Origin: a virus
Length of the DNA: 51,314 bases
Reading direction: 5' to 3' (one strand)
IMG/VR virus record: IMGVR_UViG_3300032285_004401
Location: 1-51,314 of that record
Position numbers and translations under genes: made by a program. The notes beneath the pieces are model-generated. The model searched no databases, had not been told where the DNA came from, and was given only the letters and a program-made list of their open reading frames with translations. Positions 1-9,311 of the stretch are shown here, piece by piece. The first letter of the stretch is position 1. Every line of letters starts with the position of its first letter.

Positions 1-744
1 ATCATTTGGAACATATCTGTATCCAATTTGTCCTTCAACTTTGTATCTTGAGTTGTCTCTAAATCTTCCATAGTAAAGAACTGCTGGATCTACTTGATTG
101 TCATATCTGACATCCCAGCCTTGATTTATAATTCTTACAGCTCTTCCAGTAGGGCTGATTTCCAGCGGGAAACCAAAAGTATTAAACACTGGATTTCTAG
201 TATTGTCAATAAGTAAGACGTCGTTTTCCCAAACTTTATCAATCGTTAACATATTTTCAATTAACTCTAAAGCATCGGAACCCTTACCAAATTGTTCTTG
301 TGAGCCATAACGCTGATAAAATCTTTGATTTGTATATCCTTCAATAATTGTTCTTGCTATTTTTTCTGCAGCAGATATTGATTTTGGATCAAAATAATTT
401 GGATCTGATGGCTTGGCACCAAACCCAAAAAAATCAACTATTTCTGAAATTTCAGAATATACTGTTTCAACCTGATAAAATTCTATTTCTTGATTATGAA
501 CACCATTAAGTATATAGTTCCAGGTAACCTGGAGCATTACATTTGCTTGTGTTAAAGCACTTGATAAAAAGAACGAGTACAAACCAATCTGTGGTTCATC
601 AACAGTTGCTGCCTGTAGCAGAGTTGCTCCTGTGTCAGCATCAATAATGTTAATAGTTGGTACAGCATCCGCTTGCACCAAAACACCATCGCTATATATG
701 TTTAAATGTATTTTTTGTTGAGATCTTTTGGATATGGTTTGCAC
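1..744 (-). CDS. Head-tail connector/adaptor-like protein (3' end beyond window)
   Basis: Open to the left edge; 248 codons visible. The start is a GTG, chosen because AGGGGGA lies just upstream and the previous stop is 15 bases away. Residues around 130-150 include ARTIIEGYTNQRFYQRYGS, the type of helix seen in phage head-tail connector proteins that close the portal vertex. This is followed by a beta-rich part (FGFPLEISPTG, INQGWDVRYDNQ). It lies directly downstream of the capsid gene and its small neighbour, the usual place for connector genes. The N-terminal half, which reads like a beta sandwich (LNIYSDGVLVQADAVP), may be an extra domain. The family name is inferred from motif and position. 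Confidence 0.6.
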   Translation of the reverse strand, partial: MQTISKRSQQKIHLNIYSDGVLVQADAVPTINIIDADTGATLLQAATVDEPQIGLYSFFLSSALTQANVMLQVTWNYILNGVHNQEIEFYQVETVYSEISEIVDFFGFGAKPSDPNYFDPKSISAAEKIARTIIEGYTNQRFYQRYGSQEQFGKGSDALELIENMLTIDKVWENDVLLIDNTRNPVFNTFGFPLEISPTGRAVRIINQGWDVRYDNQVDPAVLYYGRFRDNSRYKVEGQIGYRYVPND

Positions 745-759
745 TCAAATCCCCCTATT

Positions 760-1146
760 TTATCTGTAGTACTCTTGAGCCTCTCGTGGAGTCGCAAGGC
801 GGAAACCATTTTGTGTGTCAAAAACACGCTGAGCATCACTTTCTGACATAACAACAAATGGGTGTTCTTGTGAGAATGTATAATCCCCAATTTGATAAGA
901 GTGATTTGATCGCTCCATTTTAACTAAAACTGACTCTTCTTTCTTTAAAATCTTCTTCTCTTTTCTCTCTGTAACCTTAACTTCAACCTTTTCAGCACCA
1001 GAAAGCTTATCATACATTTGATATGAAATGCCTTCTTCTTCTAAAAGAGCTACTATTTCATTCTTTGTTTTTGCTTCTTTTGCATCTACACCAAATGTAT
1101 CTGCAACTTTTCTAAGATCTGAGATCTTAAGATCTGTAAATGACAT
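760..1146 (-). CDS. Small head-region protein with SAP/HeH-like N-terminus
   Basis: 128 aa. Residues 1-45 (LKISDLRKVADTFGVDAKEAKTK then NEIVALLEEEGI) read as a helix-extended-loop-helix of the SAP/HeH/Rho-N type found in small phage head proteins. A highly charged Lys/Glu segment follows (about 50-75), then a C-terminal part with SQEHPFVVMSESDAQRV. Placed between capsid and connector, so a head-completion or decoration role is likely. It has its own extended -10 (TGCTATAAT) about 27 bases upstream and follows a strong hairpin after the capsid gene, so it is probably transcribed separately from capsid. Function unknown. Confidence 0.75.
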   Translation of the reverse strand: MSFTDLKISDLRKVADTFGVDAKEAKTKNEIVALLEEEGISYQMYDKLSGAEKVEVKVTERKEKKILKKEESVLVKMERSNHSYQIGDYTFSQEHPFVVMSESDAQRVFDTQNGFRLATPREAQEYYR

Positions 1147-1172
1147 TATCTTCCTCTCGTTAATGTAATGTA

Positions 1173-1181
1173 ATTATAGCA
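1173..1181 (-). promoter_or_regulatory. Extended -10 promoter (TGCTATAAT)
   Basis: Minus-strand TGCTATAAT lies 27 bases ahead of the start at 1146 and immediately downstream of the hairpin after the capsid gene. No good -35 is visible at 17 bases. It is one of several TGnTATAAT elements in front of leftward genes. Confidence 0.5.
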
Positions 1182-1193
1182 GAAAATGGCTAA

Positions 1194-1215
1194 GGGGGAT
1201 ACTTGTGTATCCCCC
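1194..1215 (-). terminator. Hairpin terminator after the major capsid gene
   Basis: Perfect 9-bp stem GGGGGATAC / GTATCCCCC with a 4-base loop, placed just after the capsid stop in the direction of transcription. A modest T-rich stretch follows. It may be a partial terminator that sets capsid above the downstream genes, or an RNA-stabilising hairpin. Confidence 0.65.
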
Positions 1216-1236
1216 CGCCTTGCAACTAATAAAATA

Positions 1237-2370
1237 TTAGTATGTGTATGTTCCAGAACCACCAGTTACATTTGCACCGTGTGTAACGGAGCCGAATGCA
1301 CCAGAAGCTACTGAACCTGCAACCTTAACGTTCTTAACGATAACGTGTGCATCGTAGTTTTCCATAACGCAACCAACACGAATGAATAGAGTGTATTCAA
1401 TTGTGTCCTTCTTTGGCTGGAAGAGACGATAGACAGTAACATCACGCTTGATACCGATTACAAAGTTCTGTGGGAATGCGAGGTGAAGATCACCATGCAA
1501 ACCTGAAGGGTTTGAATAGTCACCTGCACGGGTCTCATCCATCAACGGAACGTTGATAACTGGGATACCAAAAGCGAATGGAGTTACAGTACCTGGACCA
1601 CCATCGTTAGCAGCAACATCACCACGGATAACGGTTGAACCGATATCGAATGGAGTAGCTGTTGTTGATGATGTTAGGTTGTACAAGTAGTCTTGAACCA
1701 AGTTCGATCCTGTGAAGAAGCGAAGTTGATTTCTGCGTTGCTTGTACTTACGTGGAAGGGTCTTGATAGCGAGATTGAATACTGCCTTATCAAGTCCAAC
1801 ACCTTGTGCATCAACAACGTGTGCGTTGTCCAATGCTAGTTGACGGAATCCCTTGAATGCTGAAAGCAAACCTGTGCTAGTTCCTGTACCATTGATGAGA
1901 ACATCCTCAATATCGTTACCAGCCTGGGTAGCCATCAAACGTGCAATGTGATCTTCTAGATCTGGACCCTCAAGGTTATCCTCAAGAGACTCAGATGAGA
2001 GTTCCCAATCAAGACGAAGCTTGCGTGTTGTCAAAGAAACCTTTGAGAACGTTGCAGCAGCGTTTGAATATTGTCCAGTTGCACCTGCGTCATATCCAGT
2101 GTAGTCACGAGGATTATCTTCAGAAGCAACAGTCATGATTCTCTGACCTACAGAAACACGATCAATTTCGGTTGTATTGGAACGCATACGGATTGTACGT
2201 GCTGCCTTTGCCAAAATTGTTGCATCCCACATATAATCTAGGAAACGGTTAGCTTGGTCTGGGTATAGGAGACCAGTACCTGAAAGGGTACGTCCGTCGC
2301 CTGAGAGATCAGAACCTGCAGTTCCGAGATTTGTTGTATCAATTACTTTTTGTAAAAGTTCATTACTCAT
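1237..2370 (-). CDS. Major capsid protein, HK97 fold
   Basis: 377 aa. An N-terminal arm (1-35) is followed by LYPDQANRFLDYMWDATILAKAARTI, a typical start of the HK97-fold capsid core. The LTTRKLRLDWELSSESLEDN segment matches the region before the spine helix, with MATQAGNDIEDVLINGTG after it, and the end is TLFIRVGCVMENYDAHVIVKNV. There is no N-terminal scaffold domain; the scaffold part seems to sit in the upstream protease protein. The C-terminal 25 residues are Gly/Ser/Thr-rich. Order portal, protease, capsid, connector confirms the role. A strong hairpin follows the stop. Confidence 0.92.
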   Translation of the reverse strand: MSNELLQKVIDTTNLGTAGSDLSGDGRTLSGTGLLYPDQANRFLDYMWDATILAKAARTIRMRSNTTEIDRVSVGQRIMTVASEDNPRDYTGYDAGATGQYSNAAATFSKVSLTTRKLRLDWELSSESLEDNLEGPDLEDHIARLMATQAGNDIEDVLINGTGTSTGLLSAFKGFRQLALDNAHVVDAQGVGLDKAVFNLAIKTLPRKYKQRRNQLRFFTGSNLVQDYLYNLTSSTTATPFDIGSTVIRGDVAANDGGPGTVTPFAFGIPVINVPLMDETRAGDYSNPSGLHGDLHLAFPQNFVIGIKRDVTVYRLFQPKKDTIEYTLFIRVGCVMENYDAHVIVKNVKVAGSVASGAFGSVTHGANVTGGSGTYTY

Positions 2371-2401
2371 TTATTTATTTCACCACCTTATTTTTTCTAG
2401 A

Positions 2402-3778
2402 TTATTTAGTTAAGCTATTAACACCGAGGAAGTGTCCTTGCCATATACTTTTTTGTATTTTTGTTTCTTCCATTGATCCGTTAAGATCACTGGACTTCTT
2501 AACTGCGGTTGCAGACTCAAAACCCTTAAGGGCATGGTCAACGTACTCTATCTTTCCGTACATATCTGCAATCGTCTTCTTCATTTCTTCGTCCTTTTCT
2601 GCCATCTTAGCCTTGACATCATCAATAGCCTTTGACATTTCCGCTCTGGTTTCCTCTACCATGCGATAAACATCTTGAACAGTAGCAGCATGTGTTGCAT
2701 AATTCTTTTCTAGGGAATCACTCAAGAGGGTCTTAAGGTCGGTTACCATTTTTGTGAAATCAAGTGTATCCTCAACCTCTGAAATAGCAACAGCCTTTTC
2801 GATTGCTTCTCCTGTATCAACTGCTGTTTCATCAACAGCAACAACTGCTTCTGCAGCTGGAGCTTCAACTTCAGTAACTTCTGGAGCTACTTCTGCGTTT
2901 GTTTCTTCTGTCATTTCATTACCTCCTTCATTCTTCTTTATAGTCGCCGTACTTACGTCAATAGGCGAAACCTTTTTTGCTTTGTTTTGATCTGGATAAA
3001 GATTAATAGCTGTTGAACTATTAACTACATTATCTGATTCATGAGTTGTTGCAGCATGGTCTGGACCTGGTGCATCATCTTTCTTGAAATAAGAATCAAT
3101 TACCTTTTCAATTGCTTCAAACTTATCTGTATCAGTTTGTTCAACCCAACCAATGTTAGACATTGAATCTCCGCAAACTACACAATTCTTTGACATTTCA
3201 GTTGTTGTTGAAGCAACTTCATCTTCATTGCACCAGAATACATTTTCCAATGTCATTCCTTTTGCCATCTTTTGAATAGAAAAGAAATTAGCAAGTGGAT
3301 TTGCTGGTGAATCAACTAATGAAAGTTCGTGAAGATCGTAGTTATGAATAACTCTATGATCTTCTTGTCCATTGTCAGATTTTTCCATCTTTGCATCTAC
3401 AATATTACCGCCAATTGAGAAACCAGAATATGTGCCATCAAGAACTTTTTCCCAAGCATCTTGTGCACCCTTTGAAATGTATGCAGTAACATAAACACCG
3501 CTATATTTTTTACCAGTAGCCTTATCAAAAAAGGCATCTTCCTTAAAATCAATCATCTTGCCTACAGCAGATGGTCCGTGCATTTCACGAATATTTCCTC
3601 TGAAATTTTCAAATGCTTTCTTGCTTGCTTCAGCAGTTACAATATCTCCATGACGGTCTATATTGTCTAGCGATGCAAATCCAGATACAGTTCTTTTTTC
3701 CTTATTGACCTTCGCAATTGGGAAGGCTAAGGAAAGTGATGATCCGCTATTTTGCCAATAAGTCTTTTGAATATCCAT
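2402..3778 (-). CDS. Prohead protease fused to scaffold-like domain
   Basis: 458 aa. Residues 15-170 are a prohead protease of the HK97/XkdF type (S78-like): His67 in REMHGP, Ser118 or Ser121 in TYSGFSIGG, and the signature LHELSLVDSPANPLA that closes the domain. A CVVCGD...EQ segment near 195-215 is Cys-containing and unexplained. Residues about 285-430 are Glu/Ala/Val-rich then coiled coil (VEETRAEMSKAIDDVKAKMA), as expected of a scaffolding protein removed on maturation. The two functions in one polypeptide match phages that encode an assemblin-like fusion. An internal Met at 286 preceded by GGAGGTAAT (about position 2920) could give a separate scaffold product. Confidence 0.88.
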   Translation of the reverse strand: MDIQKTYWQNSGSSLSLAFPIAKVNKEKRTVSGFASLDNIDRHGDIVTAEASKKAFENFRGNIREMHGPSAVGKMIDFKEDAFFDKATGKKYSGVYVTAYISKGAQDAWEKVLDGTYSGFSIGGNIVDAKMEKSDNGQEDHRVIHNYDLHELSLVDSPANPLANFFSIQKMAKGMTLENVFWCNEDEVASTTTEMSKNCVVCGDSMSNIGWVEQTDTDKFEAIEKVIDSYFKKDDAPGPDHAATTHESDNVVNSSTAINLYPDQNKAKKVSPIDVSTATIKKNEGGNEMTEETNAEVAPEVTEVEAPAAEAVVAVDETAVDTGEAIEKAVAISEVEDTLDFTKMVTDLKTLLSDSLEKNYATHAATVQDVYRMVEETRAEMSKAIDDVKAKMAEKDEEMKKTIADMYGKIEYVDHALKGFESATAVKKSSDLNGSMEETKIQKSIWQGHFLGVNSLTK

Positions 3779-3831
3779 ATGTAAATAAATAATACCAACA
3801 TTTATAATTAACGCATAATTATCAGTTGGTT

Positions 3832-5418
3832 TTATTGTTGTTTTCTACCTTCTCCTTGAGGATTTCTAGCTGTGTTGCTCTTATCTGAAGTGTTTACTGT
3901 TCTTTCTTGATCCCGTGCCCTTGTGCCTTTGCCATCTGTTATCTTTTCAGCAGCATCTTGTGGCTTAAGTTCAAGAGGAACATCCCCGCCTTCAATAGGG
4001 GCAAGACCCTTTTGAGCACGTACTTCATTTGGCAATATAACCTTGTTTACTAGGTACGAAGCATCAATTCTTGACTGAGTTTCTTCATCTGTAAGTGCCA
4101 ACTCGTTAAATCTGATTTGGAAAGCATCAGTAAACTCTGACATGATTTTATTAAGCTTATACTCAAGCTCTTCTTGCATTGGACGACATACTTGCTCTTT
4201 AAATGTCTTATCTGCATCTTTGGCGTTTGCAAGTGAAACGTCTGCTGGCATACCAATTTTAGAAATTGGAACACGGTGAGCAATAAGAATACGATCTCTA
4301 TTCTCTACTGCATAGTTTTTGAATGAGGAATCTTGTACTCCCGCCTCAACTGGATCCATATTAAACTCAACACGGCTATTTTCTCCATCTGAAGGAAGAG
4401 GTATGTAGAGAGTTCTATGGTTGCGTCCACGCAAACCAGTTTGGAAAAATTCAAGAAGCTTACGCTCAGAATCTGCTGTAAGCTTTGCACCCTTTACCGT
4501 AATTATATAGCGTGGAACAGCTTTGTTTTCGAAATAATCTAAGTTGAAACGCTGTGCAAATTCGTCACCAGCTACTGCATTTTTAGCAGAAAGAATATCT
4601 GGAACTCCGTAATAAGTGTTTGAAGGAGTAAACTTTTTAAAATGAATTACTTCATTTGGTTGTGGATCTGTACCAATTTGATCTGGAGTTTCTGTATCCC
4701 CAAAGTTTCTAAAGAATGTGTAGCGGTTGTAAACAACCTGCACAAACCCATCTCTGTGACGGCGAATACGCATTGTGGTAGTTGGAATATGACCAAGATA
4801 TCCAATCTTTCCGTTTGTTGTGCGACCTACTTCAAGATAAGCATTACCAGTAGACTCTAAGTCTGTGTAAAGCTTTTTCATAGTTTCTGAAAAAGAATCA
4901 TCTGAGTTTAATGACTCAATAAAATCACGAAGTTCTACTTTTGCAGCTTCAATTTTTGTGCGTAATTTGTCTAGCTTCTTAGGATCATCAATTACATCTT
5001 GAACCTTTTGTGTAACCTTAAATGTTTCTTCAAATTTATATCCCAAGCCAATTACGTTTGCTACCTTAGCATTAACTGCTGAGTGATGATATGGAGATAC
5101 GTCATAAAGTTGTGAAAGATAAAGCATGTTGTATGGAGGCTGTACAATTTGGAATAAAGAATATCCAGTTAAATCTAGTGGGTCTAACTTCTTAGACTTA
5201 GCATCATCTATACCTGTAAATGACTTTTCTAGTCTGTTTGCTTGACGACGAACATTTGGATTAAGCCCGTCCATCTTTTTAATTTCATCCCATGACTTAG
5301 AAAATGGATCTTCAAAAGAATCTGCAGCAGCATTGCCTAGTCCAAAATCTACGTTAGATCTTACTTGGACTTCTCTATCTTCATTATCGTCGTTTACAAT
5401 GCTTACTGAATGTTCCAT
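3832..5418 (-). CDS. Portal protein (PBSX family)
   Basis: 528 aa. It matches phage portal proteins of the PBSX/SPP1-like type: YVAP-region equivalent LTGYSLFQIVQPPYNMLYLSQLY, ESTGNAYLEVGRTTNGKIGYLGHIP, EVIHFKKFTPSNTYYGVPDI and the C-terminal stem/crown segment ILIAHRVPISKIG. It forms the dodecameric ring at the DNA-entry vertex. The C-terminus (about 485-528) is hydrophilic and low complexity (TSDKSNTARNPQGEGRKQQ). Its ATG overlaps the stop of the preceding 112-aa gene. No terminase gene is next to it. Confidence 0.92.
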   Translation of the reverse strand: MEHSVSIVNDDNEDREVQVRSNVDFGLGNAAADSFEDPFSKSWDEIKKMDGLNPNVRRQANRLEKSFTGIDDAKSKKLDPLDLTGYSLFQIVQPPYNMLYLSQLYDVSPYHHSAVNAKVANVIGLGYKFEETFKVTQKVQDVIDDPKKLDKLRTKIEAAKVELRDFIESLNSDDSFSETMKKLYTDLESTGNAYLEVGRTTNGKIGYLGHIPTTTMRIRRHRDGFVQVVYNRYTFFRNFGDTETPDQIGTDPQPNEVIHFKKFTPSNTYYGVPDILSAKNAVAGDEFAQRFNLDYFENKAVPRYIITVKGAKLTADSERKLLEFFQTGLRGRNHRTLYIPLPSDGENSRVEFNMDPVEAGVQDSSFKNYAVENRDRILIAHRVPISKIGMPADVSLANAKDADKTFKEQVCRPMQEELEYKLNKIMSEFTDAFQIRFNELALTDEETQSRIDASYLVNKVILPNEVRAQKGLAPIEGGDVPLELKPQDAAEKITDGKGTRARDQERTVNTSDKSNTARNPQGEGRKQQ

Positions 5419-5756
5419 TACGCTATACCCATTTCCCTTTGTTCTTTAATAAATTCCATCATTGCTGGTAAGTCTTGTGGATCTGGAACAAGTCCTAGAT
5501 CTGCTCTTTGTCTTTGCTCAACTAATTCTTCATCAGTTACCTGTCTGTGTCCTGCAAAAAAAATAGGCTGACCTTCATCAACACCATATTCTCTTGCAGC
5601 TCTTCTAAGCTTTTGTATCTGACGAATGTCGCCTTTAAGCGACGGGATGCAAAGGTGTCCACCTTCATCATCCATAACCAGAGATTCGTCTGGCATCTGC
5701 CACATATATAATCCCCAGTTAACTTCATCAATTGGGGTGATTTTCATTTTTCCCAT
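5418..5756 (-). CDS. Conserved phage protein encoded before portal
   Basis: 112 aa. Notable features are WGLYMWQMPDESLVMDDEGG at 14-33, a helix with IQKLRRAAREYGV, and GHRQVTDEELVEQRQRADLG. No catalytic motif or membrane segment is seen. The stop overlaps the portal start, so the two are translationally coupled, and proteins of this layout occur beside portal genes in actinobacterial phages (recalled, not searched). A packaging or portal-assembly helper is a reasonable guess only. Confidence 0.75.
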   Translation of the reverse strand: MGKMKITPIDEVNWGLYMWQMPDESLVMDDEGGHLCIPSLKGDIRQIQKLRRAAREYGVDEGQPIFFAGHRQVTDEELVEQRQRADLGLVPDPQDLPAMMEFIKEQREMGIA

Positions 5757-5815
5757 AACGTTATAATACCATTTCTATCAACTAAAGCCTAATAAATGTA
5801 CTTAAGACTGCCATC

Positions 5816-6565
5816 TTACATATTTTTTTGATGATTAACGTACTTAGTTTCATCCGTATGTACACCCTTAAAATATCTTCTTCCAGATTGATGATTTTTT
5901 TCTAAATCCACCGTTACTCTTTCTGTAGAAAGTCTTTGAGACTCCTCATTTTCTTTTTGTATTAAATCATCATTAAAATAATTTTCTACTTTTTCTACAG
6001 AAAATTTTTCAACAAAATTTCTTGGTATAGGAATAAAAGCACCTAAAGGGTCACCTTTTCTTACAGAAATAACAATATTTGGCACCGTTACTTTAAAATT
6101 AAAAGTAAAATCCCTTCTTATATTGTCGCATTCTATGACCCCAGTTAAAGCAATACATCCAGGAATAAATAAATTTGGTGGTTGTATAGTCATAATATTA
6201 ATATTTGGAGGAGTTTTAAGAGCAAAATTATTTTGAATAGTAACTATTCCACTTCCAAAACCATTTTTTATATATTGTTTTTCTTCATTATCATTGTTTA
6301 AAAAAGTTATTTCTGCATCTTTAGTTGTGCCACCCCAAATAATGTCAAAGTCTCTCATAGATTTAATTAAAAATCCATATTGATTTCCTATAGTTAATGG
6401 AAGGCAATAATATGCATGTGCATCGAACCATTCTCTTTTTGCCTTACCTTTTAATGGATCTATAATTTCTTCAAAATATGTTATAGCATTAACTGCGTTT
6501 GGCACAATAAGAATTTTATTTTCTGGTACTTCATACCCTATATCATTAATATATGGACTTCCCAT
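5816..6565 (-). CDS. DUF6065-like protein
   Basis: 249 aa. Contains YCLPLTIGNQYGFLI and GSGIVTIQNNFALKTPPN, then LFIPGCIALTGVIECD and GDPLGAFIPIPRNF, the pattern of DUF6065 proteins, which are often found near 2-oxoglutarate oxygenase and sugar genes. The last 50 residues are charged and probably flexible. It follows the 2OG oxygenase gene with a 35-base gap holding a TTTCTCC-complement ribosome site. A role in the same modification pathway is inferred from position; the biochemical function of the family is unknown to me. Confidence 0.6.
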   Translation of the reverse strand: MGSPYINDIGYEVPENKILIVPNAVNAITYFEEIIDPLKGKAKREWFDAHAYYCLPLTIGNQYGFLIKSMRDFDIIWGGTTKDAEITFLNNDNEEKQYIKNGFGSGIVTIQNNFALKTPPNINIMTIQPPNLFIPGCIALTGVIECDNIRRDFTFNFKVTVPNIVISVRKGDPLGAFIPIPRNFVEKFSVEKVENYFNDDLIQKENEESQRLSTERVTVDLEKNHQSGRRYFKGVHTDETKYVNHQKNM

Positions 6566-6600
6566 ATTTTTCTCCTTGTTTTTTTCTAAATAATTTATTG

Positions 6601-7197
6601 CTATTCAAACATAGCTGGGTATCCATCATAACGATACCAATTGACTACTGCGTATCGTGTTCCAGATGTCACTGGTTTTACACGATGAAGATATGGGAAT
6701 GATGAACTAAATACTATAATATCTCCAGCTTCTGGTTTATGACTTATGCCAAAATGCTGAAATTCAAATTCTCCGCCTTCATAATTATCATTAAGATATG
6801 CACTTACAGAAACTGTACGTGGAAACTTTTTACCATCATCAATATGCCAATCAAATTTATCATTATTTTGATATTTAAGAAAAATATATGGCCCTTTTTG
6901 TATTTTTTCTACATGATAATTAATTGCATAATCATTAATTTTTGGTTCAATCCAATTATTTATTCCTTCATATAGCATATCTAACGCATCATTATTATTA
7001 TTTTCTGATAATGCAGAATTAAAACAACTTCTTGATGGAACAATTTCATCAGAATAACTTTCTGTATTTACGCCCATTGCTGGAGTCCAACTTGATCCTA
7101 GGGTGGGTTCTACTAAACTTAGTAGGTAATCTGCTTCTTCTTTTTTTGCTTTGTACAAAATTATTCCTGGTGCCAATATAGTTTTTTCAATATCCAT
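6601..7197 (-). CDS. 2-oxoglutarate/Fe(II) oxygenase, prolyl-4-hydroxylase type
   Basis: 198 aa. The double-stranded beta-helix core has the metal triad His118-x-Asp120 (DWHIDDG) and His171 (YLHRVKPVTSGTRYAV), with Arg181 placed to bind 2-oxoglutarate. The strand motif GGEFEFQ and the GDIIVFSS turn are characteristic of prolyl 4-hydroxylases. All catalytic residues are present, so it is probably active. Candidate substrates within the same transcription block are the Thr-Pro-Pro linker of the lectin at 11752-13113 and the short collagen-like stretches of the protein at 36600-37187. Small phage P4H-like enzymes with unknown substrates are common, so a free metabolite cannot be excluded. Confidence 0.85.
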   Translation of the reverse strand: MDIEKTILAPGIILYKAKKEEADYLLSLVEPTLGSSWTPAMGVNTESYSDEIVPSRSCFNSALSENNNNDALDMLYEGINNWIEPKINDYAINYHVEKIQKGPYIFLKYQNNDKFDWHIDDGKKFPRTVSVSAYLNDNYEGGEFEFQHFGISHKPEAGDIIVFSSSFPYLHRVKPVTSGTRYAVVNWYRYDGYPAMFE

Positions 7198-7207
7198 ATG
7201 TATATAA

Positions 7208-7783
7208 TTAATTTCTAATCGCTAGGTTAATGCAAGCTCTTGGAGCTTTAAAAGTTTCTACTTCATGAGCTAGAAGCTTCGGAACAAAAATAAAATCTCC
7301 TTCAGTAACATGATATTCATTTTCTAAATTTTCACCTGTTCGCCAAATCATTTCTCCCTTAATAACCCATTGAAATTGATCAACCAAATCTCTGTGGTTT
7401 TTTCCAACTACACCTCTATTTTTCATAAATGTTATCAATGCAAAGTTATTAGTATATATATCACTTGGATACACAGATAATCCCCATTCTGTGACTGGTT
7501 TTAATTCTGGTATTACTTTCATGTAAAGATCCTCTGGATCAAATAGCTGAAAAGCTAACCTTGACCAAAATCTACACTTGAGCTTAAAGCTTAAATACTC
7601 TTCATCTAAATTTTCTGTATCTAAATACGATCTATCTGGAAACTTTTCTATATCCGTTTCTACATAACTTGCAATAACATTTAAAATTGTATCCCAAGAT
7701 GGGAGTTCTGGAAATGGATTTTTAAATATATGTATTCTATTTTCTTGTCTTGCTTTATCTATTTCAGATAAATCTATTGTCAT
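7208..7783 (-). CDS. Cupin-fold protein
   Basis: 191 aa. The C-terminal half holds a cupin barrel: GKNHRDLVDQFQWVIKGEMIW, then VTEGDFIFVPKLLAHEVETF. The His-Arg-Asp at the first motif and His at the second could bind a metal. The N-terminal half is helical and Asp/Glu-rich (ETDIEKFPDRSYLDTENLDEE). It could be a second oxygenase-type enzyme or a sugar epimerase/isomerase, but only the fold is supported. It lies between the carbamoyltransferase and the 2OG oxygenase with a few bases between genes, so all three are probably co-expressed. Confidence 0.65.
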   Translation of the reverse strand: MTIDLSEIDKARQENRIHIFKNPFPELPSWDTILNVIASYVETDIEKFPDRSYLDTENLDEEYLSFKLKCRFWSRLAFQLFDPEDLYMKVIPELKPVTEWGLSVYPSDIYTNNFALITFMKNRGVVGKNHRDLVDQFQWVIKGEMIWRTGENLENEYHVTEGDFIFVPKLLAHEVETFKAPRACINLAIRN

Positions 7784-7805
7784 TTTTACTCCTAGGCTTT
7801 TTTCT

Positions 7806-7814
7806 ATTATATCA
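7806..7814 (-). promoter_or_regulatory. Extended -10 promoter (TGATATAAT) ahead of the cupin gene
   Basis: Minus-strand TGATATAAT ends 22 bases before the cupin start and overlaps the end of the carbamoyltransferase gene. No clear -35. Same form as the elements at 11716, 19208 and 37568. Confidence 0.4.
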
Positions 7815-9236
7815 CATAAGTATTTTACAATTATATTGTTTTTCCCACGCCTTTACATCATAAATATCATTAATCATTGGTTGACCTTTTATGTTTAAAC
7901 TAGTATTCAAAAGAACTGGGATACCAGTTAATTTATACCATTCAGACAATACGGAATAAAGCCCTGAGTGTTGATTTTTATTTACAGTTTGAACTCTTGA
8001 AGTCCCATCTTTATGAACAACGGCGGGGATTAAATCTGGTTTTAAACATTTAACTGTGTATTGCATATACGGAGAGGCAAAGTCCATATCAAACCATTTA
8101 TCTGCAAACTCTTCCATAACAACTGGTGCAAATGGTCTAAAAAGCTCTCTTTGTTTAATTAGATTAACTTTATCTTTAATAGATGTGTTTCTAGGATCTG
8201 CTAATATACTTCTGTTGCCAAGAGCCCTAGGGCCATACTCTGCTCTACCTGTTGCTACCGCTACAACCCCATCTTTTAATATACCGTCAATTATTTTGTC
8301 AACTGGATATTCACCCTTAAGATCATAGCCAAGATAAGGTGTCTTCCAGTCCAAATGTCTTCCGTATAATGCTGCTGCTGCTCCTAAAGAGCTACCCGCA
8401 TCGCCTGGGTTTGGCATAATCCAAATCATATCAAATATATTCCATAGTAATGTGTTGGCTGATGAGTTGAGTGCACATCCACCCATAAATACCAAATTCT
8501 TTTTACCAGTTATTGAATATGCCATGTGCATAAAATCATTAAGTCTTTGTTGGTACACAACTTGAACTGCTGCTGCTATATCAAATTTATCTTGCTCAGA
8601 TTCAATCCATCCCCAATCAGTAATTCCTTTATGAAAGTTATATTTTTGTTTTGTATAGGAAGGAAAATAGTCATCAACTTTTCTATAGTATTTTTTCCAA
8701 TCTCCATATGCAGCCATCCCCATCATAATATATTCTTCCTGGTTGGGCATAAGTCCGATTAGTTTTGTAAATGCAGAATAAAATAATCCAAAACTAACTG
8801 GGTAGTTTTGCTTATATTTCAACCTTATTTTATTCCCCTCACCAACCCATATTGTGGAAGTATTGTATTCGCCAATAGAATCAAGAACAACAATAACAGC
8901 ATCATTAAAAGAGCTTGTATAATATCCTGCAGCAGCATGAGAATAATGATGGCTAAAGGATTTTCTAGGTATTTCTTTTATATTAAATCTTGGCTTCCAG
9001 TCACCAGATCCACCTTTTAAAAACAGTCTGGAGGCTTTCAAAAAAGGTTTTTCGTAATAAGCTATGGCATCAGGTACCCCATACTGCAAAGCATCACTAA
9101 TTAAACTATTATTAACATACCAGTCATTTTTTTCTTTACTATATCTTTCAGCATGACCAGCAAAAAGAATTTTGCTATCTTTAATTAAAGAAACAGAGGC
9201 ATCATGAGATGTTTCATTAATTCCTAAAATAATCAT
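7812..9236 (-). CDS. Carbamoyltransferase (NodU/CmcH/TobZ family)
   Basis: 474 aa. The N-terminal Kae1-like ASKHA domain starts with ILGINETSHDASVSL and has the metal-binding SHHYSHAAAGYYTS and VVLDSIGEYNTSTIW; MMGMAAYGD and GGCALNSSAN follow. The C-terminal YrdC-like part has EYGPRALGNRSILADPR and FRPFAPVV, which bind carbamoyl phosphate/ATP. It transfers a carbamoyl group, via carbamoyl-AMP, to a hydroxyl, usually on a sugar. It is shorter than typical members (about 550-600 aa), with a shortened C-terminus after LLNTSLNIKGQPM. In this setting the likely acceptor is a glycan on the virion. Confidence 0.88.
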   Translation of the reverse strand: MIILGINETSHDASVSLIKDSKILFAGHAERYSKEKNDWYVNNSLISDALQYGVPDAIAYYEKPFLKASRLFLKGGSGDWKPRFNIKEIPRKSFSHHYSHAAAGYYTSSFNDAVIVVLDSIGEYNTSTIWVGEGNKIRLKYKQNYPVSFGLFYSAFTKLIGLMPNQEEYIMMGMAAYGDWKKYYRKVDDYFPSYTKQKYNFHKGITDWGWIESEQDKFDIAAAVQVVYQQRLNDFMHMAYSITGKKNLVFMGGCALNSSANTLLWNIFDMIWIMPNPGDAGSSLGAAAALYGRHLDWKTPYLGYDLKGEYPVDKIIDGILKDGVVAVATGRAEYGPRALGNRSILADPRNTSIKDKVNLIKQRELFRPFAPVVMEEFADKWFDMDFASPYMQYTVKCLKPDLIPAVVHKDGTSRVQTVNKNQHSGLYSVLSEWYKLTGIPVLLNTSLNIKGQPMINDIYDVKAWEKQYNCKILM

Positions 9237-9311
9237 TAATATATATAATCTTTCTTATTTTTATTTTTTTTAAAAATTTTTCTAATAATTTTTTCTAAAT
9301 AATATTTTATA